Part shown: positions 11,331-24,530 of the stretch, one piece after another
Layout: each line of letters starts with the position of its first letter
Position numbering within the stretch: the stretch's first letter is position 1
Assembly (NCBI GenBank): GCA_963556145.1
Contig: OY744470.1
Location: 2,852,001 to 2,916,000 of the forward strand
Source: Hygrocybe punicea
Lineage: Eukaryota > Basidiomycota > Agaricomycetes > Agaricales > Hygrophoraceae
Length of the DNA stretch: 64,000 nucleotides
Direction of reading: 5' to 3'
Position numbers and translations under genes: made by a program
The notes under the pieces: generated by a model
The model's database searches: none
The model's input: only the letters and a program-made list of their open reading frames with translations
What the model was told of the DNA's origin: nothing

Positions 11331-12230
11331 CATGGTCGGTCTGGATTGTTCTAGAAGAAAGGATAAATGGAAAACAAGAACAAGAATAAACAATGATGTA
11401 CAAAAGAAGGCAAAAGGCAAAAGGGAATGAAAAAGGAAGATGTGGTAATGCAGAATCATCATGATGGGTACCAGAGTTAGAAGCGGAGTTGGAAAATGTA
11501 ACATTGCGTCATTCAGTCCTTGGGTTGTCCTGCCACCAGTGTCAGGCATCAAGCACTCAGTGTGCATCCAAAGCCTGCAGTTCATGCAAAACTGCTGTTT
11601 CTGCTGCAGGATCATAGGTGTTATAACAGAAGCAAGAGTAGTTGACATCCTGTAGTTGTTAAACTACCTTGTAAGATGCAACAGCTGAGATAAATTCAAT
11701 ACATGACTGACCGATAGAGACCTAGTTTCAACATCCAACCACCACCTCCAGAACCAAGACTTGTTGCTGAACCTCTCTGTATAAGCCAGTGCCTTGTTGA
11801 AATCATGTATGTGACACCTGTCTGCAATGGACGAATCAGTTCTACTGCTTTTAAGGCATTGAAGCCAAGAATTACCCTCAATTGAGTTCACTTCAATAAT
11901 ATCTTGGTGGTTGGAGAGGAGTAGCTCACTTTTTGGAAGAGTGGGGACATGGTCACTGAAATTACAGTGATATGATGAGAAAAAAGGTGATGAGGAAGGA
12001 GATGAACTCATAGCAGCCCATGGAGATTTTCATCATGCCACATATTCTCTGCAGAGTAGTACCAGGCTATTTTTGCACACTTTCGTTGATCAGCTCTTAG
12101 CTCAATAATGCATGCCTCCCAGTACTCATTTCTGGGTTGGAGGCCTGGCCACATCATTTCATGGTGGATGAACATGCTACAAAGGGTATGGGTTCAATTT
12201 TAGTGGTGGGATGTTAAACCTGATCACTTA
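11290..12230 (-). pseudogene. BAH-domain protein remnant with Cys-rich segment
   Basis: Minus-strand fragments resemble a BAH (bromo-adjacent homology) domain: YWEACIIELRAD, then KCAKIAWYYSAENMW, then SELLLSNHQDIIEVNSIEG. A later piece, QQFCMNCRLWMHTECL, looks like half of a PHD-type zinc site. The fragments lie in different frames with stops between them, so the gene is dead. BAH proteins normally bind chromatin. Truncated BAH/PHD-like copies are frequent among transposon-rich DNA of mushrooms. The family call is by pattern and moderate. Confidence 0.45.
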
Positions 12231-12499
12231 CTCATCATCTGGACAGAGGACAAGCACCAGTTGATGCTGAGAGTCCAAGATAATCAACACATCATAGCTT
12301 TTGAGTTGACTCCACTGCTCAGGCATGATTTGAGAGACATGCTGAGTCATTGTCAGATTGGAAGTGAGGGCAGTGAAACTAGGATATGAGGGCAAGCAGA
12401 ACAGTTTGAACTTTTGTTGCATGTGATGTTTGTTAATATTATGACCATATCTGCTCTTTTCCTTGCAATATTTTATCTTTCTACACCACTATGTCATCA

Positions 12500-12660
12500 T
12501 TCATCACCGTCCTTTTATTTAATTTAATTTAACTTAATTTAATTTATTCTTCATATCAAATGGTTGTCAAACACTTGTTGAATGGTTGTAAAATGCTTAA
12601 CTTTTGCCACATGGCATAATATATCGAGTAAAAAACAAATAATAAATAATAATAATAGCT
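12500..12660. other. AT-rich low-complexity segment
   Basis: TTTAATTTAATTTAACTTAA at about 12517 begins a low-complexity run, and AATAATAATAATAG-like sequence ends it. There is no gene here. Confidence 0.6.
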
Positions 12661-12667
12661 ACCATCC

Positions 12668-13930
12668 ATGTCCTCAATGGAGAGTCTCTCTTCAGGCCAT
12701 CTATGGTGTTTAACTGCAGTCATCACCAACAGACTTGACCATGTTGAGGGCAGTTACAGCAGAAACCTGAGGTCAGGCAATGATTTGACAGCTTCTGAGG
12801 TCTCATTACCTAGCATTGGATCATCCCTTCCATCTTTCACTCCTCCTCAACAAAATGGTTCTTTATCCTCCCCAGAGAACGATACAGGTGAGTGTCAGTC
12901 CCAAGACTCCTATGCAATTACACCACTTCTTTTGAAAATTTGACCTGAAGTGGAGCCTGCATCTGATCTTGAAGCCTTCAGTAAGTGAACTACCCTCAAT
13001 GCAGAATCAGATTCTCAACTGATTAGTGCTTTTTGATCCTCAAACCCTCAGCTATATGGCAAATGGAGCCCCTCCAGTGGTACACCACAGCAGAGGAGTT
13101 ACAAATGTTGTCACCTGGAAACTGGCTTGGTGGCATGGTGCTGGATTACTGGCTTGTTCACTGATGGAACAGGATGCAAGAGCACTTCCAATGGTATATC
13201 CCCCTCAGCCATTGCCTCTCTGGTGCAACTACTCCATCACCATTGGAAGTTGAACATTTTCAGTGAGTTTGGGATTTGCCTGTTGAGGGCCCATGTGAGA
13301 AAGAGCCCATCATTTCCCTATTGATCACAGGGGGTCAGAAATGCAAGGGAGGCAACCACTACACTGTGGTCATTTTTTTGCCAGAAGAGGAAGAGATTCT
13401 CATCCTGGGTCTGAAGTATATGGTTGACAGTCAGGAGCAGATTTCACAAGATTGGAGAAATATTTGTGCTCTCCATGGTTGGCCTGTCATTCCAGTTACC
13501 GTTCATAGTGTCAACCATGACAGAATGGTGTGGATTGTGGTGTCATTGCAGCTCAAGTGATTATGCACATTTGGACTGAAGGCTTTGATTAAGATGGATG
13601 CCATCTGTGGAGAAAACCTAACCTTCCCTGCACACACCCGATGTGAATTCTAATAGCAGCCAAACTCCGAGGGTATATCAAGGATGCACTGGCCGAATTT
13701 CAAGAACTCATGGCAACAAGGCCTGACCAAGTGTTGCAATTATTCCAGCAGGGAATGGATGACATAGAATTGGTTAATAAGGTGGCTCAACTGGATTTCA
13801 AGCATATAGTAGATTTGGTGATACAGGGCAACCACAATGCAATCTGCAAATGCCTGCCCTGCCTTGGATTGAAACATGTAGCAGAGCACCCCAAAGCTGG
13901 AGCACCTCTGCATCAGCTCAAGAAGTAGTA
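12668..13930 (+). pseudogene. Ulp1-like cysteine protease pseudogene
   Basis: Frames in different phases give a C48-type layout. MLSPGNWLGGMVLDYW (about 13105) lies where the family has a W-L-N/D-D motif. GGNHYTVVIFLPEEEE (13350-13395) carries the catalytic His. QNGVDCGVIAAQVIMHIW (about 13518-13575) carries the oxyanion Gln and the nucleophile Cys. The Asp position reads LGL instead of an L-D type motif. The Gln-Cys block is frameshifted relative to the His block, and stops interrupt the rest. A further open frame, 13710-13928, may be its tail. Ulp1-like ORFs are common passengers of mushroom DNA transposons. Confidence 0.6.
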
Positions 13931-14706
13931 CCCCACTCTCCAAGGAGTGAAGGGACATACAACAGGCAATTCATTGGATGCCTACAAGACACTTGGTGAT
14001 GAACACCAGAATAGAAGCTCAGATGATGCTGGCAATGAATGCTGCTCAGATGATGCCAAAAATAAAGGCCACTTATCTTGGAAACAGGGATCCAAGAACA
14101 TTGTAAAGTTAATGGAACCATGACCCATTTGCATCAGGCCACTGACTTGTCACAGGCAAGAGCCTGTTGTTTCCCTTGACTGACCAATCCAGTCCCTTTA
14201 CCCCCATGTGATTCTCTGAAAGGCATTTGAATTCCCTTTCATCCATCCTTTGATAATTATGAAACAGGCCTAATGCTAGAGGTGCAGGATCCTGTTCCTG
14301 ATATAGTTGTCACCCTTGGTTCCCTAGGTCTAACATATCTGGCTAACCACATTGAGACAGTTCCTTTGGAGATGTGGAAAGATTACAGTTGGTGTCTGTT
14401 GTCAGACTTCTACCAGACGTTCGATCTCACCAAGTCAATCCTTGTGGTAGATCACCTCTTGCACTCTGGGCTAGTGGACTCAGACCATAACCATGAAGCC
14501 TCACCTGCTCCAGCTTTGAATTGAAGAGGTAACCCAGTCCAGGTTCTAGATGGCATTGCAATGGGGGGAAGAATATGATTGATTTGGCAAGTGAAGAAAA
14601 GAGAGACAACCTCTTCCTCACTGGGCATGTGCCAAGTGGTGAATACATCACTGTGGACCTCAACAAAGACGTAGTTGAGCCAACAAAAATCCATTTATCC
14701 TGTGAT

Positions 14707-15210
14707 TGTTAGAGTTGTGCAAACAACTCCAGATGGAGCAGAGTTTGTCGGAGGATCGGAGGTGTGAACTCTTGAAGTAGGTTAACTACTTCCTTAAGCT
14801 GTACTGAGTAGGCACAAAGCAGAGTGGAGTTAGTCCAGAGGTCCAGACTAAGGATGGAGGATAGTGAGCTTAAGGCAAAGCCTTAAGTTTGAGAGTGAAG
14901 GAGACAGAGGGTACTCTAGTCAATTTTCAGAACAAAGATACAGGACATAGTAGTTCTAGCTTATATACTAGTAAACTAATTGTTATGTCCTTGGTGATGA
15001 AAAGATAATAGGAACTCCAGCAGGAGTACTAGAGTTTGGAGAAAGATAAAAGAGACAAGAGGTTGCTACATACAGTGGCAAGTAAACAAAAAGGGGGGAG
15101 ACAGATAGGAGTGCAAAAGAAGATAAGATAATATTGAAATGAAATGGAAAAGTCCAGAGTGGAGATGGCCGGAGTTCATTGGGATACATTGGAGTTGCAC
15201 AAATATGACA
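14707..15210 (-). mobile_element. Solo LTR, copy 2, 504 bp
   Basis: This is the reverse complement of the LTR at 10507-11022 along nearly its whole length. It runs from TGTTAGAGTTGTGCA to AAATATGACA. The flanking pentamers are GTGAT and GCAAT, an imperfect match, so its duplication has decayed or the copy has been rearranged. It is shorter by an indel near one end. Confidence 0.82.
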
Positions 15211-15239
15211 GCAATGTTGACAACATGATCTGGATCACT

Positions 15240-16548
15240 CACCGTCCTCAGTTTTTACACGCTTTGAGCCTGTGAATGCCTTCATTTCACCTGTGATTCG
15301 TGACAAGGTTCCCATCTGGATACATAACCGTGTTTACATTGACCTCCTAGTTCCTCCAACCCAAAGTAACTGTAAATGTGTAGGACAATTCTCAGAGTGG
15401 TGGAAACATGTCTATGACTTAGCCAGATCCCACATGTTTTGTTTGCAAAGCTGGGAGAGGGTTCTGGAGGTGTCAATGTTCTGATGTTCTTGCCACAAAT
15501 GGCCCACCAGCACTTATATACTCGCTGCTGGGTCATAAATGTTCCATTTGACCTCCAGAACATTCTCTGGGACAAGGTGATTATCCCTGTGTCACGCAAT
15601 GTCATGCCTTGAAGCAAATACCCCTACATTGGCCTTGATAGATCTCAACTCAGCTTCAAACAAGGCAAGGTGTGGAAACAGGGTGGGTCTCAATCCTACC
15701 CCTTTCAAACAAATGATTTTGTGACACTCATTGAAGAAGTCAAGTCTTTGGTATGCTTCCTTTACCAACAAAACCTGTATCACAATAATAATTTGACTTG
15801 AATGCTTTAGATATCAGAAAGCGACAACCTTTCTCACTTTAATTCACAATCCTGGGTTGTTGAGCTCAAGGATTCAAAGGGTTACACCAAGCAGGGTGTT
15901 GCTACTGCTCAAGCTGGCATAAACCATGCTTGGAAGAATTTCTGCTAGGATTCTCTGCACTGGATATTCCCTGCAGAATTGCCAAAATGGGAAGCTCTTT
16001 TGCGATCTTGGCCTCACATTCCACCCTGACCATCCCAACATACCTTTGGTTGGTCTGCTGAAGCTGGAGCAACTTGAAGCCAGTTTTGGTGCCTCAGGCT
16101 ATCAACAAACCCTGTCATACCACCTGATACATTAAACCACTATAGAGGCCAGCAAGCTGAAATGACATCCGAGAGGAGTGAAAAATGCCATGTCATTTTC
16201 CGCTCCACTTACAACTTGGCATACAAAGTAACACGTCATATGGATAATAGCAGGGACCTTTTCAAAGTTGCTGAGGCCTATACCCTTCACGAGAACTATC
16301 TGGGGGAGTGCCAGCAACTCATCTCTCTGTCCAATGTTGCCACTAAGGGAATGACTTCATATGGTGTACAACAGGAGTTCCATGTTGGTGGGTTAGCATT
16401 GCCAGAAATGTTGGAGCAACTTGATGCTTGGGTGGAAGAGTTCCTGAGCAACAACCCAATCCTATGGATCCCTGCATCAATATGGTTCAAGTTTCTAAAC
16501 CTTTGCTGTTATGTGAATGTTTGTTTCACCAAGAATTACCAGAGTTGA
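15240..16548 (+). pseudogene. Unrecognised degenerate gene
   Basis: Successive plus frames give protein-like sequence: HKWPTSTYILAAGS/NVPFDLQNILWDKVIIP (15495-15600), SQSYPFQTNDFVTLIEEVKS (about 15690-15750), and an open 128-codon frame at 16162-16548 with an acidic, aromatic-rich C-terminus (LDAWVEEFLSNNPILWIP). Stops and shifts interrupt it. It adjoins solo LTR copy 2. No family motif is evident. Confidence 0.35.
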
Positions 16549-16549
16549 C

Positions 16550-17840
16550 TTTGTTCAGGTACCTCCTTGTTGTTCGTGGGTTTCTAATATTCAAGTAATC
16601 TATCAGAAAGGGGTTGATGTAGGTATATATACTGTATGAGTGAATAGAATGTAATAGTGAGGTCTCTTCAATTAAGAATTAGGACTTTGAGTAGGTATGT
16701 ATAGTAATTGGAGAGTGTGATGTACTGATAATACTAATATTCACTACTGGAATATCAAACATGAATACTGATAACAATATTCACCAGTTTAATATGAATT
16801 GTTTGGGCTACAGTGCCTATTCAATCAAGAGTATCTCTGGGTATTATAATATCTGACTTAAATCTGAAGCTTCAAACACACATTGGCTACTAGTTCAGGG
16901 ATATCTTTAACACCTTTTGAATACTCTGTCTTGTTTAGGATGAAACCTTAACCTTAGAAATGTATCTAATGCTGACTAATGAACTGATTGGAAACTGAGA
17001 GAATTCTCCTTGCTGACAAAGGGAACTCAAAGAATACTAGAGTGAGAGTGAACTGGAGTGGATTACAAGCACTAGCTACTACAATGAGTGACTACTAGTA
17101 TCAATCAAATGAGGGAACACACTGTGTGAACCCAAACTAAGACTGACTCCTGATTGGTGAGGGGAAATCCTACTGACTACTGGAATTTGGAGCCTTATTT
17201 ATACTGTTGGAGAACAATGGAAAAGTGAGAACAATGGGGCTGAGTCATAAGAATGATGGATGGCATCAAAGAGGCTGTGAACAATGGGCTGAGTGAACTT
17301 TATCTCCTTTTGGACTGTTTAGAACAATGGACTGTTCAGAATAATAGACCTCCATTGTCTTTATGTAAGCAAACTATCACAATCACTCTCTGATGCATCT
17401 ATCTTATCACTATCTTGTCATCCTCTTGTTCACATCTTATCTAATCATTTCCTATTATCTAGCTAAGCCACTTTTGATCAACACAAGTAAACAAGATTTG
17501 TAATCAATCCATTACTGCTAATATAGATAAGAGTACTAGTTGTGCTTGTCTCCTTGCATGCGTAATGCAGAGAAATATATAATAAATAGTAATGTGTGGG
17601 GGATGTGCCTCTGTGCACTATACATAAACGGTTAGGTCTGGGCATTGCTAGTGAAGCCATGATAAATAATATCAAGATAAGCATATATGCTATTTATGTC
17701 TGTCCACTAGCATGCATAATGTGGAAATGCATAGAATGGGTACTAATGAGTGTAGGTGTGCATCCATAGTTTTGCACTTAAATATTTAAGTCCATGGTCT
17801 GATGGTAAACCCATGACATTACACCCAAAACCATGTGGGG
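16550..17840. other. AT-rich stretch without a gene
   Basis: It contains repeated AATATTCA/ATGAATACT-like motifs (16736-16800) and a loose direct duplication of GTCTCCTTGCATGCGTAATG and GTCCACTAGCATGCATAATG (17548 and 17702). I see no coding sequence. Confidence 0.45.
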
Positions 17841-18059
17841 TCATGACATTGCATTGCGGCCATCCTCCATGCACAAAGAGCAGTGCATCAACTTGAACCC
17901 CTTAATTATGGCATCATCACAGGCATTCTAAACCACATGCTGCAGTCTGTCATGTTCACCCCTTGGATTGAACCATTTGTCAGCTGGAGCTTGGCTACCT
18001 TGCAATATGCACCCACCGTGGACCAGTTTGGCATGTTTTTCTTGCATGACTGAGACACA

Positions 18060-19065
18060 AATCAAAAGAATGTCATCCCTAACATACAGGAGAGAGATGA
18101 TGCAGACATAAAGAAAATTATTGGTGTTCCTTTCCTCCACCCACATCACCATATGCCTGCAAGTAACAACCAAGGCCTTCTGGATGAATTCCCATATGGA
18201 GCATGTTCATCATGGTCTACAGTGAAGAAGGCTTTGGATAATGAGCCTTGGAAACTCATGAAACCCTGGATATGGTCTGAGGAGTTAGATGCCTATGTTG
18301 ATGCTAAGGCAGATTTTCCAGAGATGTCTGCTGTTAGGCTGTTCAAGCTTTTCACGGCACACACTTGGGCTTATCTTAACATGTCCTGGCATGTGAATAC
18401 AGGCATCATTGTTAATCCAAGCACACTAGAAGAAGCCATGAGGTCATGGACATTGGAGTCTGCTTATGACAGCATTCAGGCAGTGAAGTTCATGGCCTGC
18501 AATGCAGGTCTGCAAGGGCCTGTGAGTGAGCAAAAAGTGGCCACTTTTGAGCACTGACAACAATTGTATTTCCCTCCACCAACACATAAACTGGTTGGCA
18601 CACACTGGCAGAAGCTCACTGTTGATCCAGGCTACATTAATGATTACAGAGCAACATGCACAGGAATGTCTCCAAGCAGTGTGAAGAGGTTGAATGAGGC
18701 ATTGGGAAGAATGCTCAGGTAATGCCCATGTCTGCCAGACAGCAATGAGAGGGATGTCTGGACCATTGGCAAACCACTTGCAGTGCACATGCTAGCAAAC
18801 CCTATGTACTACAGGCTCAGAAGCATTGACACTCAGCCTGGAATCCATTGAGCACCACAAAGGGCAAACATGTATGCTGTGAATTGTTATTTCAAGCAAC
18901 AGATGCTGGAGATGCAGGGCCATTCCAAGGAGGTTGCACATTGGGCTCTCAACATGGAACAATGGCAACAGAAATCCCAGGAGATGCTTAGACAGAAGAA
19001 CTGAAGCAGGAAGGCAAAAAATCAAATGCAGCCTCTGAAAAAGACATCAAAAAGAGCAGATATCT
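18060..19065 (+). pseudogene. Unrecognised gene with four in-frame stops
   Basis: One plus frame runs from about 18060 to 19065, interrupted by TGA (after about 18555), TAA (about 18720), TGA (about 18848) and TGA (about 19003). The residues between read as coherent protein: DEFPYGACSSWSTVKKALDN, then HKLVGTHWQKLTVDPGYI, MSPSSVKRLNEALGRML and HWALNMEQWQQKSQEMLRQK. All four stops could come from CGA or CAA by one C-to-T change. The family is unknown to me. It is probably a transposon-associated ORF. Confidence 0.5.
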
Positions 19066-19069
19066 AGTG

Positions 19070-20640
19070 CTTTATCTGAGTCATCACCAGGGGTTTTGAA
19101 ACCAGCAGTGCAGAGGATGATTTGATTGAATAGGAATAGGAATAATAAATAAAATAATAAAATATTATTTTGAGCATTCAACAGCATGACTAAGCTCCAT
19201 CAAGCCGTTGTGCTAACCATATATATAGTCTAGTCTTTACCTTAAATCCTGCACACCAGCAATAATATCCCCATCTTTTCAAGCTGGTTTTTTTGTATAT
19301 AATATATTTATTATTATACCTACTGTAGATAGATAGTAAACACAGGAAGATGAAGAGAAAAAAGAGAAAAACAAAAGAAAAGGGTGGGGGGATACATGGG
19401 ATGCTGCTGCCAGATATGTCGGTGCATACCCATGTTCCTGAGCACCAGCATCTTGAGTGGTGAGAGTAGCTGCATTGCTGCAGCTGGACTGTCACATATT
19501 GGGTGGCCCTTGTTCTGATGGGTGAAATTGTGGTCCTCCTGCAATTGTGCTAGCCATCCACGGTGACGTTGTAGTAGTGGGTCACATGACTGTTGGACTA
19601 CTTAGTTTAGACATGTAGTAGATAGACCCTCATCCTTATCCAGATCCCATTGCAATCTGAGCTTCCTTGAGCCTGCGACTAGCTCAGGACTCCCCTGCCT
19701 AGTCCAATGTACACCAACAATTTCTCCAGGATTTGGGATGGGTGACACAGGAGGTATTGTTAGTAGTTTGGCTTCCTCCCACACCAGCACTGGTGGTTTT
19801 GGGAGCAGTTTTGGGAGTGGTTGAGGTTTGGTTAGTGTTTGAAGTGTCGCAGTGCTGTCAACCTCTCGCTCCTTTCCTTTACCTTTGGCAATAAATTAGT
19901 AGCATTTCTGAATGTGTATGAGTTAATATGGTAGTATTCCCTGCTGGTTGGGATAGAGGAGGGGATACAAAGGATAGAACGATCTCTGGTTCATCTTCTT
20001 GCTGCTGCTCTGATTGGTTCCTCCCACTCCATTTTAAGGGCATCTGATGACCCTCCAACTCGCCAGGTTGACAGTTCTTGGAAACCTTTGCACTGGAATC
20101 GACCTTTGGCATGGTCTTTTGTTTCTTTGATGCTGGCATCTCCTTGTCCACTTTACACTTGTGTCCAACTAGCAGGACCTTGTTGTCTGATAAATCACTA
20201 CCCTTTTTTTTCCCCCACATTGTAGTCTCTTAGAGAGTACCCTATGTTGGACTTAACATGTGAGGCAGTAGCAGTAGCCTAATTAAAAATAACCCTGTCC
20301 TAGTCTCGTCCCTCCAGCTGCAGATGCCCCATTGACAGGCATATGCCCCCCAATGGTCCACCACATCCATGGCGTTTTAGTTGCCGGCTTATGTCTAATG
20401 AGGAAGCTGCCTCTCCCAGCTGTTGTGTAGTGTAGTGTGTTTGAGGTCGGGTGCTAGCAAGTGCTTAGCCAAGGATCAGCTTGCATGAGAGAGGTGCAGA
20501 ACAAGTGCGAAAAATGCTATAATTTTGAAGACATTAGAGTGTTGGGGGTTTTGTACTCTTTCTGGCTATGATGTTGATAAGTGCCAGGGCTCCCAATTTA
20601 GAGCAGAGGAGTAGAGGGGAGGGGAGGGAAGGGGAATGGG
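19070..20640. other. Intergenic with one low-confidence minus ORF
   Basis: A minus open frame at 19879-20220 (113 codons, Lys/Ser-rich, beginning MWGKKKGSDLSDNK) is the only notable ORF and has no recognisable domain. AT-rich runs lie at 19130-19165. A GGGGA-rich low-complexity run at 20600-20680 precedes the LINE 3' end. Confidence 0.4.
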
Positions 20641-20705
20641 GGGATAAAGAGAAGAAATGAGGTGGGGGGTGGTGGTTTTGCTATTGCCAGAATCGACCTG
20701 TTTCT

Positions 20706-23700
20706 TTAGTATACTCCAAGAATTTTATGGCCCCTGGCACCATGGCCAGGAGAAATCACATTGACATAGCATCTCGGGCTGAGTGCTGCCCTGAGTTTGC
20801 TCCATGCATTGTTGTGTGCCCTGCATTCGAATATGAAGTGGTGTATTGACTCGGTATCTTCTCCACATTCCATGCAGGCATCCGAATTGGCCTTGCATAT
20901 TCTGTATAAGTACTGGTTAAGTGGAACATGCCCTGTATGAAATTGAGTTAGCAGACAAAGCTGAGATCTGTTTAGTGTATCTTGTAGTTTTTGAAAGTCC
21001 TTCAACCCTGGGCTAGGGTCAATCCTGCTCATCTTGCGGTGTCTCAGGGATTTCCTCCAGGTTTCCTCCCATCTTTCATATAGCAATTTTTTGTAGTGAC
21101 CTTTGATTGCCGATGCGTTGGCTGGGAGAGTGTATCTCTGCAGATATTGGGTAAGTTCAAATTCCTGCTACTTTTACCCCTTGCTGCTTTCTTCGCCTCC
21201 TTGTCTGCCCTTTTATTGCCCTCCACTTCACTATGTGCCAAGATGCAGTTGATTTTGATGTGCATATGTCATCCTCCTGGTCTATACTTGAGTCTCCACA
21301 TAAGTTTTCTTAGTTCCAGTATTAGGTGCTGGTTGGGTTTCTGCCTGGGGGTAACTGCCATCAGTATGGTGGCTTGGCTGGCTATGTAGATAGAGATAAA
21401 GGTGGGGGACTTCTTTCTTTCGATCAATTTAATTGCCAACATCAGCCCAACTATTTCCGCCTCCAGTGTCGTGTGATTCTGATTTGATCCTAGGTGGTAA
21501 TGTAATACTTTTGGCAATGCACGTCCCCTCCTGTAGAGGACTGCCGCAGCTTCCACTCCACTATCTATGTTTGAGCTGTCAGTATAGATCTTGATGTTTG
21601 AGCAGTCTCCATCGCAGTGCCTTATAGTTAATATTGAAGGGGGTGGACTCGTTCTTGCATCCACGATCGGTTCTATTTCATCTGGCTTGATCTTGTATAT
21701 GTGAGTGAGGACATGTAAGGGTGATCTGTGCCTTGCCATGAAGTGTTGTGCACAAGTCCTGATTGGCTTGTGTAAGGGGTGTGTGGCTTGAAGTGTCACC
21801 ATTCTCACGGCAGCACAATGACAGATTCTATGTAGGATCAGCTCCATCGGTAGCAGTCCTGTGTGCAGTAGCACTAGGTTGGTAGGCGCAATTCTTAATG
21901 CTCCTAAAATGGGCACAGCTGCCATTCTCTGGATCCTCTCCAGGCTCCTAGTCAGTCCCACTGATCTTCTCTTCTTATTTGAGCCCTCAACTGCGTAGAT
22001 TGGGGTGTACCAAATGTCAGTTGCATAGGACATTTTTGGGATTGCTACCGCATTGTAGAGTCACTTCAGCAACTTTGCAGATAGACCTCCAGTTGTTCTA
22101 GAGATTCTGCAGAGCATCAGTGTCCATTTTGTAGCATTTGCTATCACCCTCTTGTGATGTTCCTTCCAGTGTAATTCCTGATCGAATAGTATGCCTAGAA
22201 AGTGGTGGAAGGCCATCAGTATATCGCTGTGCCTTGCAGGTCTAAGCTAGGCTGAGTTATGTCCTTCTTCTGTGAGAAATTGATTAGCGTGAATTTGCTA
22301 AGCTCAAATCGTGAATTGTGTTCTTTGGACCAATCTTGTGCCCCCCCTTCCCTCGTCATCATGTCCTTAATTTGCTTGTGCATATCCTTGAAGTTTTGTG
22401 CTTCTGCGTAAAGGGCTGTGTCATCCACATATGCGAGTGCAAGTTCTGATTTGTACCTGGGCACCTCTATTAAGTCAGCGTTATAATATGAGTAGATTAT
22501 CATGGATACTGGATTGCCCTGCCCTATACCATTGTTCAGCTCAATCAGTTCTGATAAAAAGTCGTTGAATCTTAGCCATGTTGCTCTCCCTTCTAATATC
22601 CTCTCTGTGAGGAGTATCAGTGCCTCTGGTATCCTTCTCTTCTTCATGTTGTGCAGCAGCTGAGCTGGGACGGCATTTGGAAAGGCTCCCTCTATGTCCA
22701 GAAAGAGAATGGTGGCAACTCTTTTGTTTCACCATTCGTGTTATATTTTGTTTATGAGAAGCTGCATGGAGTCCATGGTCGTGCATCCAGGTCTGCCTCC
22801 AAAGTGGTGGGTGGGCAGAAGCTGGTGTTTCTCTGTGAGTTACAATATATTATCCACCAGGATTGCAGAAAGAATCTTTGGAATGGTATTGAGTAGTACA
22901 ACTGGACACCATGCCTTCGATACGTCGTATCTTGGCCATTCCAGTTTTGGAAGAACTACTGTGATGGATTCTTGCCAAGGGGGGTGATAAGTTTTGAGGC
23001 TAATCACAGCATTGAAGATTCTGTGGATGTGATCCAGTAAAAGGCCAGCACATTCTTTGAGAATTATATTGGGGATACTGTCAGGCCCTGGGCCTTGTAC
23101 AGTTTCAGTTTTTCAATGTACTGGCATATCTGATCTTTCGTGATCTCGCTGTTGAAGGGTACCAGTTCAGGGTAGAAAAAATCGTCTGGCACTGAGGTTT
23201 CCTGGGGTGGGGGCAGAAAGAATGTTTCTGAGAGTAGCTGACTTTTAAGTTGATTGGTGGCTGCAAACCGAGCTTCCCTTCTGGTGCCTTTAACGAGCAT
23301 TGGAATTCTTGCCCTGCTACCATCTCCCCCTGGGTTTGAAATGTATTTGTTGATGGTCCAGAGCTCACTCTCATTTGCCTCCTCCAGGAAGTTCCACCAA
23401 TACTTCTCCTTGGCCTTGAGGATTTTTTGACTTAGTCTGTTTCTGGCATCTCTCATTGCTGCGTGTGAGGGATGATTGGGTAGCACTCTATATTTGTACA
23501 ACTATGAACTCAGCTCTTATATGTTTCGATGTAGAGTGTCAAGGTCAGGGTTCCACCATCTCTTCGAGTGTGGGAAAGGCTTGGAGAGTGGGACTTTGTC
23601 TTCTATCGTCTTTTGTAGTACCTTAGTTTGGTTGGTCACCGCCTGTTGGAAAGAAGCTTCATCAATGATTTGAAGGGGTATGGGTATGACAACTAGGTTA

Positions 23701-24530
23701 GCAGCGAGCTGTTCTCTGAGCGTATCCTTTCTGATTTCTCAGAAGTTTCTTGAGGGCTCCAGCAGTATCTTGATTGTTTGTATCCTAAATACTGTTTTAA
23801 TAGGTATGTAATCCATCCCTGTTGGTCACTCATCTGGGGCCATGTCACACATAGTGAGAAATTCCCTGAGATCCGTCAAGCAGAATACATCATCCATTTG
23901 TGTCCAGTTTTTGGTGTTCATAGCTTCTAGTGTCAGGATATCCTTTGGCAGTATCATCTCTATGTCTAGATCAGCTGTCATTTCAATTAGCCTCTCTGCA
24001 TCTTCAATGGCCCTATTCGTGAAGAGGTGCATGTTGCACTCTTTGTCCCATATGGGGTGGTGCCTGTTGAAATCCCTGCCCCATATTAAATAGTGTCTGG
24101 CATTGTCCCCCTCTGAAGTGAGCTTCTTGGATGCCCTTCCCGCAATGTCCATTGCATTGGAGTTGTGGCAGTTGTTGTATATGTTGAGTATGGATATCTG
24201 CCCATAGGGGCCACTGAGTTGCATAGCGACCACATCATTTGAACCCAAAACACTTAGCTGTTTCCATGTGTTCTCCAGTCTGTTGTTTACCAAAATTACA
24301 GCCCTAACAGCCTGTTGTTGTGTACTTTTAAAGGTTGGGTATAGTACCTGCCATTTGTGCATTGCTTTTGTATTGCCATATGAGTCTATATAGGGTTCCT
24401 GTAGCAATACAACATCCAATCTTGTCATTGTGTTGGCATTGATGAGCTCCCACTGGGCAACAGGAGATTTGTTTAGGTTTATCTATAAGATTTTCAGTCT
24501 CAAACTTGTGTGTGTCAGGTTACCTGTCAT
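20706..24530 (-). pseudogene. LINE ORF2: endonuclease, RT, RNase H
   Basis: Endonuclease (23826-24500): VVLLQEPYID holds the catalytic Glu and GRDFNRHHPIWD is the G-D-F-N-x-H-H block. Reverse transcriptase (22216-22900): FGGRPG, FLDIEGAFPNAVP with the first catalytic Asp, NNGIGQGNPVSM, and AYVDDTALYA, the Y-V-D-D active site. RNase H (21044-21640): IKIYTDSS, LEAEIVG and GNKRADKEAK keep acidic residues, but the third site reads IYIASQA, with Ala where Asp is expected. The C-terminus (20706-21086) has CMECGEDTESIHHFIFEC. Many frame changes and stops are present, including a TAG near 24483 within LKIL-stop-INLNKS, where Gln would fit. ORF2 is non-functional. Confidence 0.88.
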
